Shown: positions 13,276-20,544 of the stretch, one piece after another
Position numbering within the stretch: position 1 is the first letter of the stretch
Layout: each line of letters begins with the position of its first letter
IMG/VR virus record: IMGVR_UViG_3300020439_000080
Location: 1-24,082 of that record
Strand: one strand, 5' to 3'
Length of the DNA stretch: 24,082 bases
DNA from: a virus
Notes under the pieces: generated by a model
The model's input: the letters and a program-made list of their open reading frames with translations, nothing else
Databases searched by the model: none
What the model was told of the DNA's origin: nothing
Position numbers and translations under genes: made by a program

Positions 13276-14970
13276 TTAAACTGATCTAAATCTGTTTATA
13301 CTCCCTCTTTGATTTGCTAAAAATATGTCATTTCCACTTATACGCCCATAAACTTCAACTTGTTGAACACCCCCATTATTTAACATTCCTTTTAATTTAT
13401 CTAATGGAGCAACAACTTCTGGATTACTTGCAGTTGTTCCAGCCCCTTCACCTACTAAAGCCATTGTTGGACCAGTTACTAATCCACCACTTGCTAAACC
13501 TATAAGGCTATCTTTTGCCGCACTAAATGCCCCTTTTAAATCACCAACTTTAAATCCTTTTCCTCCAAACATAAAATTAATAGCAGTTGTAATTGCTAAT
13601 TGAATTAACATTTGTTTTATAGCTTGTTTTAAATTTTTCATAAAAGCTGTAAAAAATCCTTCTTGACTATAAGCCGCTGACGTCATAGCACTACTAAAAA
13701 CATTTTTAAATGTTTCAGATGCCGCAATCATTCTATCTTGTTGAGTAACTATATTTGCAAATAAATTAGCAACATTATTTAATTTATCAGGAACTTCATT
13801 TAAATCAGTTTTTAAAGGCTTTATAGATAATGTTGGTATTTTTTCAATTTTTTCTATTGGCTTTATTGTAATTTTTTTGCCAGAAACTTTACTTAATGTT
13901 TTATCTACATTTAAAAGAGCATCATTTAATTCATTTATTGAATCAGTAGTTTTATCAGTTTCTTCTTGCACCTCATCCTCAGTTCCTAACCACTTGTCAA
14001 ATGCTCCTAAAGTATCTGCAATGGCAACTCCAATTGCTGCAATACCAGTAGCTAATAAAAGCCATGGATTTTTCTTAATAAGATTAAACATTAAAATGCT
14101 TAATTTTTTAAACGCCCCTCCTAATCTAACAATTAATGGTATTAAGAAAGCTATTGATGTAAATGTTTTTCCTATTAATATAAGAAATGGACCAACAGCC
14201 GCAGTTATTGCACCCCATTTAACAATATTTTTTTTAGTAGCATCAGTTAAGCCATCAAATCTTAATGCTAATTCTTTTACATCTTTTGCTAAATCATTTA
14301 ATGTAGGTAAAATAATCTTTCCAATATCTTCAGATAAATCGCCTAATATATTTTTTAATTGTGTTAATGGACCAAGTCCAACTTTTGAAACAGCTTCAGC
14401 TTGACCACCAAATGCTTTATTTAAAGCCTCTGTTGCTGTGTTTAATCTTTCTTGACTACCTACCGCCCCAGTTATTGTTATTCCATACCTACTTAATGCG
14501 TTTGTTGAACTACCTACTGATTTTGCAACTAAATCTGCGGCTTGAACAAGATTCATTCCTTTTGCAGTTGCCATGTCTTGTACTAAAGGAATAAGCCTCA
14601 TAATAGCCTCTTCCTCTAATCCCATTGTGGCCAACATAGCTTGAGCCGCTATTGTTTCCTCATCACCAAATAAAGTTTGTGTTTGTAATTCTTTTGCCTG
14701 AGCAATTAATCTTTTTTGTACATCCTCACGCCCTTTTAATGCTGTAAGTAATTTGGTTTCAGCTTTAGCTTGAGTATCAAATGCTTTAACAGATGCGGCT
14801 GCAAATGCGGCTAAAGGCAATGTTAAGTTTCTTGATAAATTTTTACCAGTACGCTGCATATTAGTACCAAATTTTTTGATACTTCTTTGAGCCTTTTTCA
14901 TTGCTTTATCAAATCCTCTTAAATCAGCTCCAAATGCAATAGTTAAAAAACCTACACTTTTATTTGCCAT
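13276..14970 (-). CDS. tail tape measure protein
   Basis: This protein is about 564 residues. The start chosen is ATG at 14970; an in-frame GTG two codons upstream (14976) is possible. The N-terminus 'FGADLRGFDKAMKKAQRSIKK' and 'LSRNLTLPLAAFAAASVKAF' is characteristic of tape measures. A long helical region follows, then hydrophobic segments (about 255-283 and 302-320) that could insert in the host membrane. The C-terminal part is Gly-rich ('FMFGGKGFKVGDLKGAF', 'GLASGGLVTGPTMALVGEGA'). The protein sets tail length; at about 0.15 nm per residue this suggests a tail near 85 nm (inference). It directly follows the G/GT chaperones and overlaps GT by 11 nt, the usual siphovirus order. Confidence 0.9.
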   Translation of the reverse strand: MANKSVGFLTIAFGADLRGFDKAMKKAQRSIKKFGTNMQRTGKNLSRNLTLPLAAFAAASVKAFDTQAKAETKLLTALKGREDVQKRLIAQAKELQTQTLFGDEETIAAQAMLATMGLEEEAIMRLIPLVQDMATAKGMNLVQAADLVAKSVGSSTNALSRYGITITGAVGSQERLNTATEALNKAFGGQAEAVSKVGLGPLTQLKNILGDLSEDIGKIILPTLNDLAKDVKELALRFDGLTDATKKNIVKWGAITAAVGPFLILIGKTFTSIAFLIPLIVRLGGAFKKLSILMFNLIKKNPWLLLATGIAAIGVAIADTLGAFDKWLGTEDEVQEETDKTTDSINELNDALLNVDKTLSKVSGKKITIKPIEKIEKIPTLSIKPLKTDLNEVPDKLNNVANLFANIVTQQDRMIAASETFKNVFSSAMTSAAYSQEGFFTAFMKNLKQAIKQMLIQLAITTAINFMFGGKGFKVGDLKGAFSAAKDSLIGLASGGLVTGPTMALVGEGAGTTASNPEVVAPLDKLKGMLNNGGVQQVEVYGRISGNDIFLANQRGSINRFRSV

Positions 14971-15307
14971 GCTCACTCATTTTTTTAATAAACTCAGCTT
15001 TTGCTTTCAATTTTTTATAATCTACTTCTGTTTCTTTTTTGTCCCACTCAAATTTAATTAAATCAGTTGGCTTTAACTTTTTACCTTTTGCTATTTGTAT
15101 ATTAAGCAATAAAGTTGTTTGCCATCTTGTTCTTTCCCATCTACCTCTCTCTCTTATGTTTTCAAGCTCATAAAAGCCATCTAACTTATTCCAAAAATGT
15201 TTAGGTAGGTAGTCATAAAATTCATCAACTCCCATTCCTAAATAACCGAAAGCAATTTTTTCTAAATCACGCCAAGAAAGTTTTTTATTTACTTCTTGGC
15301 TTTCGGC
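14960..15307 (-). CDS. tail assembly chaperone T part, made by -1 frameshift from G
   Basis: An internal ATG (15235) would give 91 residues, but the open frame continues upstream without a stop to the slippery site at 15307. It encodes 24 more residues including 'KKLSWRDLEKIAFGYLG', a conserved start of the T domain in tail chaperones. The product is therefore probably the GT fusion: 103 residues of G plus 115 of this frame, 218 in all. The T domain ('EFYDYLPKHFWNKLDGFYE', 'RWERTRWQTTLLLNIQ') recruits tape measure to the tail tube protein during assembly. Its 3' end overlaps the tape measure start. The frame relation is exactly -1. Confidence 0.82.
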   Translation of the reverse strand, partial: AESQEVNKKLSWRDLEKIAFGYLGMGVDEFYDYLPKHFWNKLDGFYELENIRERGRWERTRWQTTLLLNIQIAKGKKLKPTDLIKFEWDKKETEVDYKKLKAKAEFIKKMSEHGK

Positions 15308-15313
15308 TTTTTT
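15246..15313 (-). promoter_or_regulatory. -1 programmed ribosomal frameshift signal
   Basis: On the minus strand the G frame reads GAA AAA AAG, giving the slippery heptamer A AAA AAG at 15313-15307. Six nt downstream, GCCAAGAA (15300-15293) pairs with TTCTTGGC (15278-15271). A flanking CCGAAAGC (15306-15299) can pair with GCTTTCGG (15253-15246), sharing two bases with the inner stem. After a one-base slip the reading frame opens into the T domain. The G stop TAA (15291-15289) lies in the loop of the inner hairpin. Confidence 0.82.
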
Positions 15314-15615
15314 TCGTTATTCCCTCCCATTTGTTCTGTTAGTATTTCCATTGCTCTTCCAATACTATCAAAATCACCATCTATTAAATCAGCTAAGTCA
15401 TCAATACTTAATTCACATTCTTGCTTTGCAGCTCTATAACCATCCTCAATTCCACAATATATTAAATTTAAAGCGTCATCTAAAGTCATATCAGTTCCAA
15501 GTTTATCTAAATCTTGTAATGATGTTTTTGTTTTTGAGCTGTATTTACGCAAAGCATTAAATCCAAATTTGATTGGTAGCTTTTTTTTATTTATTTCTAT
15601 AAAAGTATAATTCAT
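15289..15615 (-). CDS. tail assembly chaperone G
   Basis: This 108-residue protein lies between the tail tube and tape measure genes. It begins 'MNYTFIEINKKKLPIKFGFNALRKY' and has 'TLDDALNLIYCGIEDGYRAAK' and 'DLADLIDGDFDSIGRAMEIL', the pattern of the G-like chaperone that coats the tape measure before tube assembly. Its Lys-rich C-terminus (EKKPKAKK) is encoded by the slippery sequence. Most ribosomes stop at TAA 15289 to make G and a minority slip to make GT. It is separated from the tail tube gene by a 75-bp intergenic stretch with a hairpin. Confidence 0.85.
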   Translation of the reverse strand: MNYTFIEINKKKLPIKFGFNALRKYSSKTKTSLQDLDKLGTDMTLDDALNLIYCGIEDGYRAAKQECELSIDDLADLIDGDFDSIGRAMEILTEQMGGNNEKKPKAKK

Positions 15616-15646
15616 TTTTTTGTTTAGTTTAGAAGGATCATAGCAA

Positions 15647-15671
15647 AGGCACTAAACAAAAATCAGTGCCT
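15647..15671 (-). terminator. hairpin after the tail tube gene, possible weak terminator or processing site
   Basis: A perfect 7-bp stem (AGGCACT with AGTGCCT) with an 11-nt loop sits between the tail tube and chaperone genes. On the minus strand it is followed by TTGCTATG rather than a U-run, so strong termination is not expected. It could lower read-through or stabilise the 3' end of the upstream message, giving more tube protein than chaperone. Confidence 0.45.
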
Positions 15672-15690
15672 AAGCTAATCACCTTTATTA

Positions 15691-16119
15691 TTATGTTACA
15701 GTTTGAGTTAAAGAGCCAGTGCCTTCAATAGTTAGTGAATATGTTGCAGTGTCCTCAGTTCCACCAGTTAAACTTACAGATGTAATGTAACCACTTCCAG
15801 AATAACTTACGTCACTTGTAGCTTGAGTATCACCAAAAATAAAATCAACTGTCGCTCTTGTTAATATATTACTATTAACTAAGTCATCAGCTCCATTTGT
15901 TAAAGCTGTTCCACTTGCATCAGTCCATGCATAAGCACCATCAACATCAATAGAAAAATCTCTTAATCCTTCTAAGATTTCTTTATATCCGCCACTTTCT
16001 TTGTTTGTAATCTCTCTAGGAGAATGATTTATATTTATTGTACAGTTTTGAGCAAAGGCAACAAGATTAGTTGTTCCAGAGCTATAAACTTTCAATTCAG
16101 TTCCATTTAAAATAGCCAT
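15691..16119 (-). CDS. major tail tube protein
   Basis: This is a 142-residue, beta-rich, Thr/Ser/Gly-rich protein with no Cys pairs apart from one Cys. It begins 'MAILNGTELKVYSSGTTNLV', has 'FAQNCTININHSPREITNKE' and 'YKEILEGLRDFSIDVDGAY', and ends 'YSLTIEGTGSLTQTVT', as in TP901-1-type tail tube proteins. It polymerises into the hollow tube around the tape measure. Placement between the tail terminator and the G/GT chaperones is canonical. It is among the most abundant virion proteins, consistent with its own hairpin-closed 3' end. Confidence 0.88.
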   Translation of the reverse strand: MAILNGTELKVYSSGTTNLVAFAQNCTININHSPREITNKESGGYKEILEGLRDFSIDVDGAYAWTDASGTALTNGADDLVNSNILTRATVDFIFGDTQATSDVSYSGSGYITSVSLTGGTEDTATYSLTIEGTGSLTQTVT

Positions 16120-16141
16120 TTCTTTTTATTTTTTATATTAA

Positions 16142-16312
16142 TTAATTATTTTCTTCGGCAACTTTTTCTTTTGCCTTTTTTTCTTTTTTCTCTTTTAAGT
16201 AACCATTATCTTTTAAATAAGCAATAGTTTCTTCATTCTTTATTTCCATTTCAGTTCCAGCCATAATTACTTGACCAGCATACCTCCAATTTTTTTTCAA
16301 TTTTATTTTCAT
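16142..16312 (-). CDS. small basic protein between tail terminator and tube (56 aa)
   Basis: This 56-residue ORF fills the 203-bp gap between the tail terminator and tube genes. It begins 'MKIKLKKNWRYAGQVIMAGT', then 'MEIKNEETIAYLKDNGYLKE', and ends in a Lys/Glu-rich tail. The first part resembles the small phage proteins with a 'y-x-x-G-x-v ... A-x-x-L-i-x-x-G' fold found near head-tail genes, which are of unknown role. The ATG is 10 nt after the previous stop. An assembly-factor role is possible. Confidence 0.6.
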   Translation of the reverse strand: MKIKLKKNWRYAGQVIMAGTEMEIKNEETIAYLKDNGYLKEKKEKKAKEKVAEENN

Positions 16313-16322
16313 ATCTTTTATT

Positions 16323-16733
16323 TTAACTTGTTGGATTTATTTGTCTAATCTCAAAATCTAAAGCCTTTCTATAAATACCAGCATCACCGCTAGTGTCATC
16401 AAATATATCATTGTAACTTTGAAATTGACTTGATTGTATTTGTTCGCCTCCATAAGTTCCTTCATTTATTCTATCCATTGCAACTCTAATCTTTTGAGCT
16501 AAATCAGATGCTTGAGAATATGTTTCACTATAACAAGAAATCATAACATCATTTGTGTCAAGTGTACTTGCACCATCTTTTGTGTCATTAGGCTGCACAC
16601 CAGTAACATCATAAATGATAAAAGGAAATGTAGTTGTTTGCGGTGCTACGTTAGGAAATATCCTAGTACCTACTAAAGCACTTACATCACTATCATTTGC
16701 TAAAATATTATATATTGATTTTCCTATCTGCAT
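16323..16733 (-). CDS. tail terminator / tail completion protein (DUF3168)
   Basis: This 136-residue protein matches DUF3168. It begins 'MQIGKSIYNILANDSDVSALVGTRIFPNVAP', then 'FPFIIYDVTG', 'TNDVMISCYSETYSQASDLAQKIRVAMD' and a C-terminal strand. Members cap the top of the tail tube and contact the neck. The stop overlaps nothing downstream, but its start overlaps the gp10-like gene stop by one base (TAATG). The order gp10-like, DUF3168, tube is the usual HK97-like arrangement. Confidence 0.87.
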   Translation of the reverse strand: MQIGKSIYNILANDSDVSALVGTRIFPNVAPQTTTFPFIIYDVTGVQPNDTKDGASTLDTNDVMISCYSETYSQASDLAQKIRVAMDRINEGTYGGEQIQSSQFQSYNDIFDDTSGDAGIYRKALDFEIRQINPTS

Positions 16734-17245
16734 TACACTCCAAATTTACCATATTTTTGTAACTTTTTTTCATGACTTTTTATAGCTTTTGCCATTATAA
16801 ATTCAGCATCACCCATTGCATTTTGAGTTACTTTTAAATAATTACTTTTCCATGATGGCTCAATAAATGGCTGGTCTTTTCCATATCCTCTGCCTCCAAA
16901 TTTTACTTGTCCACCATATTCAACCCATGCCCCATAATATCCAGCTTTTTCTTTTCTATATGCTCCTTTGACTCTTGGACCAACAAAACCCCCTAAAAAT
17001 TTTCTACTCCTTCTTGTTGTAAAATATCCAATACTTCTTTTTAGTGTTTCAGTTCTTTTTTTATTTGTTTGATTTTCTTGACCTTTTAAACTATTAAGAT
17101 TTGATCTTGCAGCATCAATAAATGGCTTTGAATTTTTTCTCCAAAATCTTTGCCATATTGTATTTTTTTTGATTTGTTTAGGCAGTTGCATAAACATATC
17201 ATTTAATTCTTTTGTGCCTAATACTGTAACGTTAGATTTTGCCAT
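16733..17245 (-). CDS. HK97 gp10-like neck/tail protein
   Basis: This is a 170-residue basic protein. 'VTVLGTKELNDMFMQLPKQIKK' opens it, followed by a helix with 'FIDAARSNLNSLKG', a basic segment ('KKRTETLKRSIGYF'), and the typical 'GAWVEYGG' and 'DQPFIEPSW' motifs of the HK97-gp10 family. Members act at the head-tail junction or tail completion. It lies between the head-tail joining protein and the tail terminator, sharing one base of overlap with each neighbour. Somewhat longer than average but intact. Confidence 0.87.
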   Translation of the reverse strand: MAKSNVTVLGTKELNDMFMQLPKQIKKNTIWQRFWRKNSKPFIDAARSNLNSLKGQENQTNKKRTETLKRSIGYFTTRRSRKFLGGFVGPRVKGAYRKEKAGYYGAWVEYGGQVKFGGRGYGKDQPFIEPSWKSNYLKVTQNAMGDAEFIMAKAIKSHEKKLQKYGKFGV

Positions 17246-17571
17246 TAATCTTTATTTTCACAAATTATTTCTAAAAACGCAGTTCTACCATCTATTTGAT
17301 TTATTACTTTTGGAAAGTAATATTTACCATCATAAGTTAATCTTGATTGTAAAGATAAATTACTCATGTCTAAATTCCTAATATATATGTGCAACTTAGT
17401 CATTCCAGTTATTTTTTCTGATTGATCTACGCCCTCTGAGCCGCCTCTCCATTCAATCGCAGCCCAAACAGTACGAAATGATTCATAAGTTCTTTGAAGT
17501 TCACCATAAGAATTTCTTGATGTGCTTACATTTTCTATTACAACTCTTCTATCAAGTTCGCCTATTGTCAT
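17245..17571 (-). CDS. head-tail joining (head closure) protein
   Basis: This 108-residue protein fits the SPP1 gp16/Phage_H_T_join family. It begins 'MTIGELDRRVVIENVSTSRNSYGELQ', has 'FRTVWAAIEWRGGSE' and 'YIRNLDMSNLSLQSRLTYDGKYYFP', and ends 'FLEIICEN'. The protein closes the portal-connector channel and makes the platform for tail attachment. The start overlaps the connector gene stop as ATGA and the stop overlaps the gp10-like ATG as TAATG. Confidence 0.88.
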   Translation of the reverse strand: MTIGELDRRVVIENVSTSRNSYGELQRTYESFRTVWAAIEWRGGSEGVDQSEKITGMTKLHIYIRNLDMSNLSLQSRLTYDGKYYFPKVINQIDGRTAFLEIICENKD

Positions 17572-18146
17572 CCTATTATTTGAACTTTATAGGTATCTAA
17601 CAACCATTTTACATTCATTGGCAATTCAGTTGCAGTTTTACCAGTTATCACACTATTTCTATTTTCGTAAAAATTCCCTATTGTTAATAGGATAGCTTGT
17701 TTAATTATTTCTGGAACATCACTTGCTGCACTTCCATAGCCTACTGTATATCTAACTAAAACAGCATCATTTCTTTTTGTAATATCTGGAAAACTTTGAC
17801 CATCAACTAATTGTATTTGTGATGGCTCATAATTTAGTTGAGCATCATAAACACTAGCACTTAATGTTTGTAAACTATTATCACTATCATAATATTTAAC
17901 ATGAGCTACCGAACTTACTTTGCTTTTAAATAAAGTTTCCAACTCTTTAAAACTACTAGCATATTGTTCAATTACAGTATCAATAAAAAATCTATTTGTG
18001 TACTCTTCAGTTAATTGTGTTGCAGCTTTTATTATAGATTCAATATAAGTGTCATCCGCAGTTGTATCAACCTTTAAATGACTTTTAGCCTCAGTTAAAC
18101 TTATTGGATAAGTAGATGCTGGTGTAATTACTTGATATGTTTTCAT
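17568..18146 (-). CDS. head-tail connector (HK97 gp6-like adaptor)
   Basis: This is a 192-residue protein with the gp6-like adaptor pattern. 'PISLTEAKSHLKVDTTADDTYIESIIKAATQLTEEYTNRFF' opens it; a beta insertion follows, then 'VLVRYTVGYGSAASDVPEIIKQAILLTIGNFYENR' near the C-terminus. It forms the ring under the portal. It is the first gene after the capsid terminator, so its expression needs read-through or a weak promoter in 18147-18216. The mid-section insertion is longer than in the shortest family members. Confidence 0.88.
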   Translation of the reverse strand: MKTYQVITPASTYPISLTEAKSHLKVDTTADDTYIESIIKAATQLTEEYTNRFFIDTVIEQYASSFKELETLFKSKVSSVAHVKYYDSDNSLQTLSASVYDAQLNYEPSQIQLVDGQSFPDITKRNDAVLVRYTVGYGSAASDVPEIIKQAILLTIGNFYENRNSVITGKTATELPMNVKWLLDTYKVQIIG

Positions 18147-18160
18147 TTTTAATAGTTTAT

Positions 18161-18197
18161 AAAAAAAGGAGTGATGGTCAGTTCCACCACCCCTTTT
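18161..18197 (-). terminator. intrinsic terminator after the capsid gene
   Basis: On the minus strand AAAAGGGGTGGTGG pairs with CCATCACTCCTTTT (14 bp, two G-U pairs) around a 6-nt loop AACTGA and runs into seven U residues. It lies about 20 bp after the capsid stop and about 15 bp before the connector ATG. It should end most transcripts after the capsid gene. On the plus strand the wobbles become A-C mismatches. Confidence 0.88.
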
Positions 18198-18216
18198 CTT
18201 GAATTAAGTATTAATA

Positions 18217-19434
18217 CTAAGCCTCTAAGTTTTTGTGGAATGTAGTTGCTTGAACAGCACCTGCATCAACTAAAGATGTTAGTACATATCTTGGCTGACC
18301 GATTCCAGCATTAGTATAAATGTCATAAACAACATCTAATCCACCAAACTGAGCAATGTGAACTTTAGAGAAATCTCCAAATAAAGCCGCAGTTTTTGAA
18401 GCTGTTCCACCAGAGTTTAGATTAGATGTTACAAATGAGAAATATCCATTTAACATTTTATCTCTATTATCATATAAAGCTGATACATTTGATACTTGAT
18501 CTAATACTTTAACATCAGCATAAGCAGCTGGATTTAAAATGTAAGCCATTCTAGCTCCTTCTAAATTAACGTCAGCAGCTAATAAATCAGTTTCCATTTT
18601 TAAAACATTTGCAGATGAAATAACTGTTGTTGCAGAAGATGTTGCATCAGCAAATAAAGATGCTGGAGCATCATCAACATCATCATTTGCTAAGAATGCA
18701 GATTCCATTGTTGAAGCAACTGATTGTGCCATATTTCTTCTCAATGCAGCTTCAATAGATGCATTTTGAGTTACAGCCTCAGCTGATACGTTTACAATAG
18801 AAATACATTTCTTTGGGCTTAAAGTTAAAGATGTTGCAGTTCCATTTGCATCTGGAGCTGTTCCACCAGTTTCAGCAACGAATCCAGAATTGATTGATGA
18901 AAATACTGGGAATTTCATGTTGTTAACTCCAGAGTAAAAATTAGCACCAGCACTTGCTAAAACTAAGTTTGCTTCTAGTTGATCAGTCCATGCCATCACT
19001 TCAGTAGCATTTGAATTGCTTGTTGTAACCGCAGCTCTTGTTAATATGCTTGAAGGAATAGCAATTCCTTTGTAAGATTGACCAGTATATCTAGATTCAT
19101 TTCTAGCTTCTTGATCCATTTCTTTTACAAGCCCCTCTAATCGTCCATTTGCAGCTTGTGCTAATGCATCTTGGAAAGAGTAATCTCTTATCTCTTTTTC
19201 TACTTTTGTACTTGTAACTCCAGAAACAACCGCAGCATTACGCTTTATAGTTTCTATTTTTTCAGCTCTTTCAATCTTAGCATCAAGATTATCAACTTCC
19301 GCTAATAACCCATCAACTTGACTGTTTTCGTCAGAGGTCAAATCTCTTTCCTCAGTTGTAGCAACATCTTTAATGTTTTCCAACTGAGAAATAATGTCTG
19401 ATCTTTCCTCCTTTAAAATAATTGATGTTTTCAT
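18217..19434 (-). CDS. HK97-fold major capsid protein
   Basis: This 405-residue protein is an HK97-type capsid protein. Residues about 5-66 form the coiled-coil delta/scaffold domain, rich in Leu and Glu/Lys, and the mature shell follows from about residue 105-120 ('YTGQSYKGIAIPSSIL'). Later motifs include 'GGTAPDANGTATSLTLSPKK', 'EAALRRNMAQSVASTMESAF', 'AYILNPAAYADVKVLDQVSN' and the C-terminal 'VVYDIYTNAGIGQPRYVL'. The delta domain is presumably cut away by the adjacent protease. It has a strong A-rich leader and its own terminator, consistent with very high expression. Confidence 0.92.
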   Translation of the reverse strand: MKTSIILKEERSDIISQLENIKDVATTEERDLTSDENSQVDGLLAEVDNLDAKIERAEKIETIKRNAAVVSGVTSTKVEKEIRDYSFQDALAQAANGRLEGLVKEMDQEARNESRYTGQSYKGIAIPSSILTRAAVTTSNSNATEVMAWTDQLEANLVLASAGANFYSGVNNMKFPVFSSINSGFVAETGGTAPDANGTATSLTLSPKKCISIVNVSAEAVTQNASIEAALRRNMAQSVASTMESAFLANDDVDDAPASLFADATSSATTVISSANVLKMETDLLAADVNLEGARMAYILNPAAYADVKVLDQVSNVSALYDNRDKMLNGYFSFVTSNLNSGGTASKTAALFGDFSKVHIAQFGGLDVVYDIYTNAGIGQPRYVLTSLVDAGAVQATTFHKNLEA

Positions 19435-19452
19435 TTTATAATTTTTTTTTAT

Positions 19453-20544
19453 TTATTTTCTCTTTTTTAATTCAATATTTAATGAGATAAGAGAATTTCT
19501 CACTAAATTGTTTTCCTTTTCTTCTATAATTTCTTCTTTAGTTTCCTCAACTAAACTTTCTTGATATTCTTTTAATCCTCTTTTAGCAACAACTAAATCA
19601 CTTTCAGCCATGTTATATGCTGGATATGTTACTGGAGAAACATCATAAAGCCTATCTATTTTTTTAATTGTTCTAATGTTGTTGCCATCAGCATCAGTTG
19701 ACCAGTCATCTTCAGCCACAGTAAATGCAAATGAGCTTTGTGTTATATCACCACGCTTCATTGAGATAGCTAAATCTTTTCCATAAGATGTTTCTGGCAT
19801 TTCAAATTCATATTTTAATCCTCTTTCATCCGCAGTTAACTTTAATGTTCCAGATGTGTTTCTAGCTAAAATTAAATTTGGATCATGATTTATCAAAGCT
19901 CTAACATCAGATGTGTTTATTAGTTCCTCAGTAAAAGCACCTCTTTCTATAAACTCATAAAAGCCTCCAAGATTATTTGATCTTGAATCATAAACACTTG
20001 CATGACCAACAACCAAATCTCTACCATCCTCAGTTGAATCAACTCTTGTTTCTATGTTAAATATTCTTTTTTCCATTTCATTATAATTTTTTAAATTTCT
20101 TTCATCTTTTTCCTCTTCTGCAATTATTTCATTTCTTTTTCTTTCAGACCACTTGACACCTTCGTCACCAGACCATAATGCCCATGCTATTCTACCAGCA
20201 CTTGGAAAGCCATCTTGATCCGGATAAAATCCTTCACCTTCTTTGTCAACTTCATGCCTCTTCAAATAGCTATACATTCTTGTAACTCTATCTGGAGTAA
20301 GCTCATTATTTATTATCATGTTGGCTGTTTTCAAACCAACCTCAGTTCCACCTCTTCCAAACTCTTCACGCCATTCTTTTCCTTTTTTAGCCTCTTCAAT
20401 CATGCCTTTTGTTGGAGTTAAATCAATATCACTCAATGCTCTATAATCACTATTTGCGTCATCAGATTCTTTTTTAGAATCATAAATGCAAGAGCCATTT
20501 TGACCCCATTTCCATTTGCCATTGTCACATTGTATGCTAGGCAT
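19453..20544 (-). CDS. prohead protease (S78-type) with a fused N-terminal domain
   Basis: The start is taken as ATG at 20544 (363 residues); a TTG three codons upstream is also open. Residues 1-25 carry a 'C-x-x-G-K-x-x-x-G-x-x-G-x-C' motif and 50-145 hold a domain with 'EFGRGGTEVGLKTA', 'RMYSYLKRHEVDKEGEGF' and 'GRIAWALWSGDEG', which also occurs in other phage head proteins. Residues about 157-325 are the HK97-type protease: H220 ('ALINHDPN'), S270/S271 ('TQSSFAF'), and D301 ('YDVSPVTYPAY'). It removes the capsid delta domain. The C-terminal tail is Glu/Lys-rich. An internal ATG at 20076 (M157) with an A/T-rich leader could give the protease alone. The start overlaps the portal stop by 8 nt. 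Confidence 0.88.
   Translation of the reverse strand: MPSIQCDNGKWKWGQNGSCIYDSKKESDDANSDYRALSDIDLTPTKGMIEEAKKGKEWREEFGRGGTEVGLKTANMIINNELTPDRVTRMYSYLKRHEVDKEGEGFYPDQDGFPSAGRIAWALWSGDEGVKWSERKRNEIIAEEEKDERNLKNYNEMEKRIFNIETRVDSTEDGRDLVVGHASVYDSRSNNLGGFYEFIERGAFTEELINTSDVRALINHDPNLILARNTSGTLKLTADERGLKYEFEMPETSYGKDLAISMKRGDITQSSFAFTVAEDDWSTDADGNNIRTIKKIDRLYDVSPVTYPAYNMAESDLVVAKRGLKEYQESLVEETKEEIIEEKENNLVRNSLISLNIELKKRK

Noticed and set aside
13877-14404. Plus-strand open frame of 175 aa opposite the tape measure gene
   Set aside because: It is fully antisense to the tape measure gene, without recognisable domains or an upstream leader. Treated as a shadow.
14960-15235. T chaperone as an independent 91-aa gene starting at ATG 15235
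   Set aside because: The frame is open upstream to the slippery site and the extension carries conserved T-domain residues, so the frameshift product is the better model.
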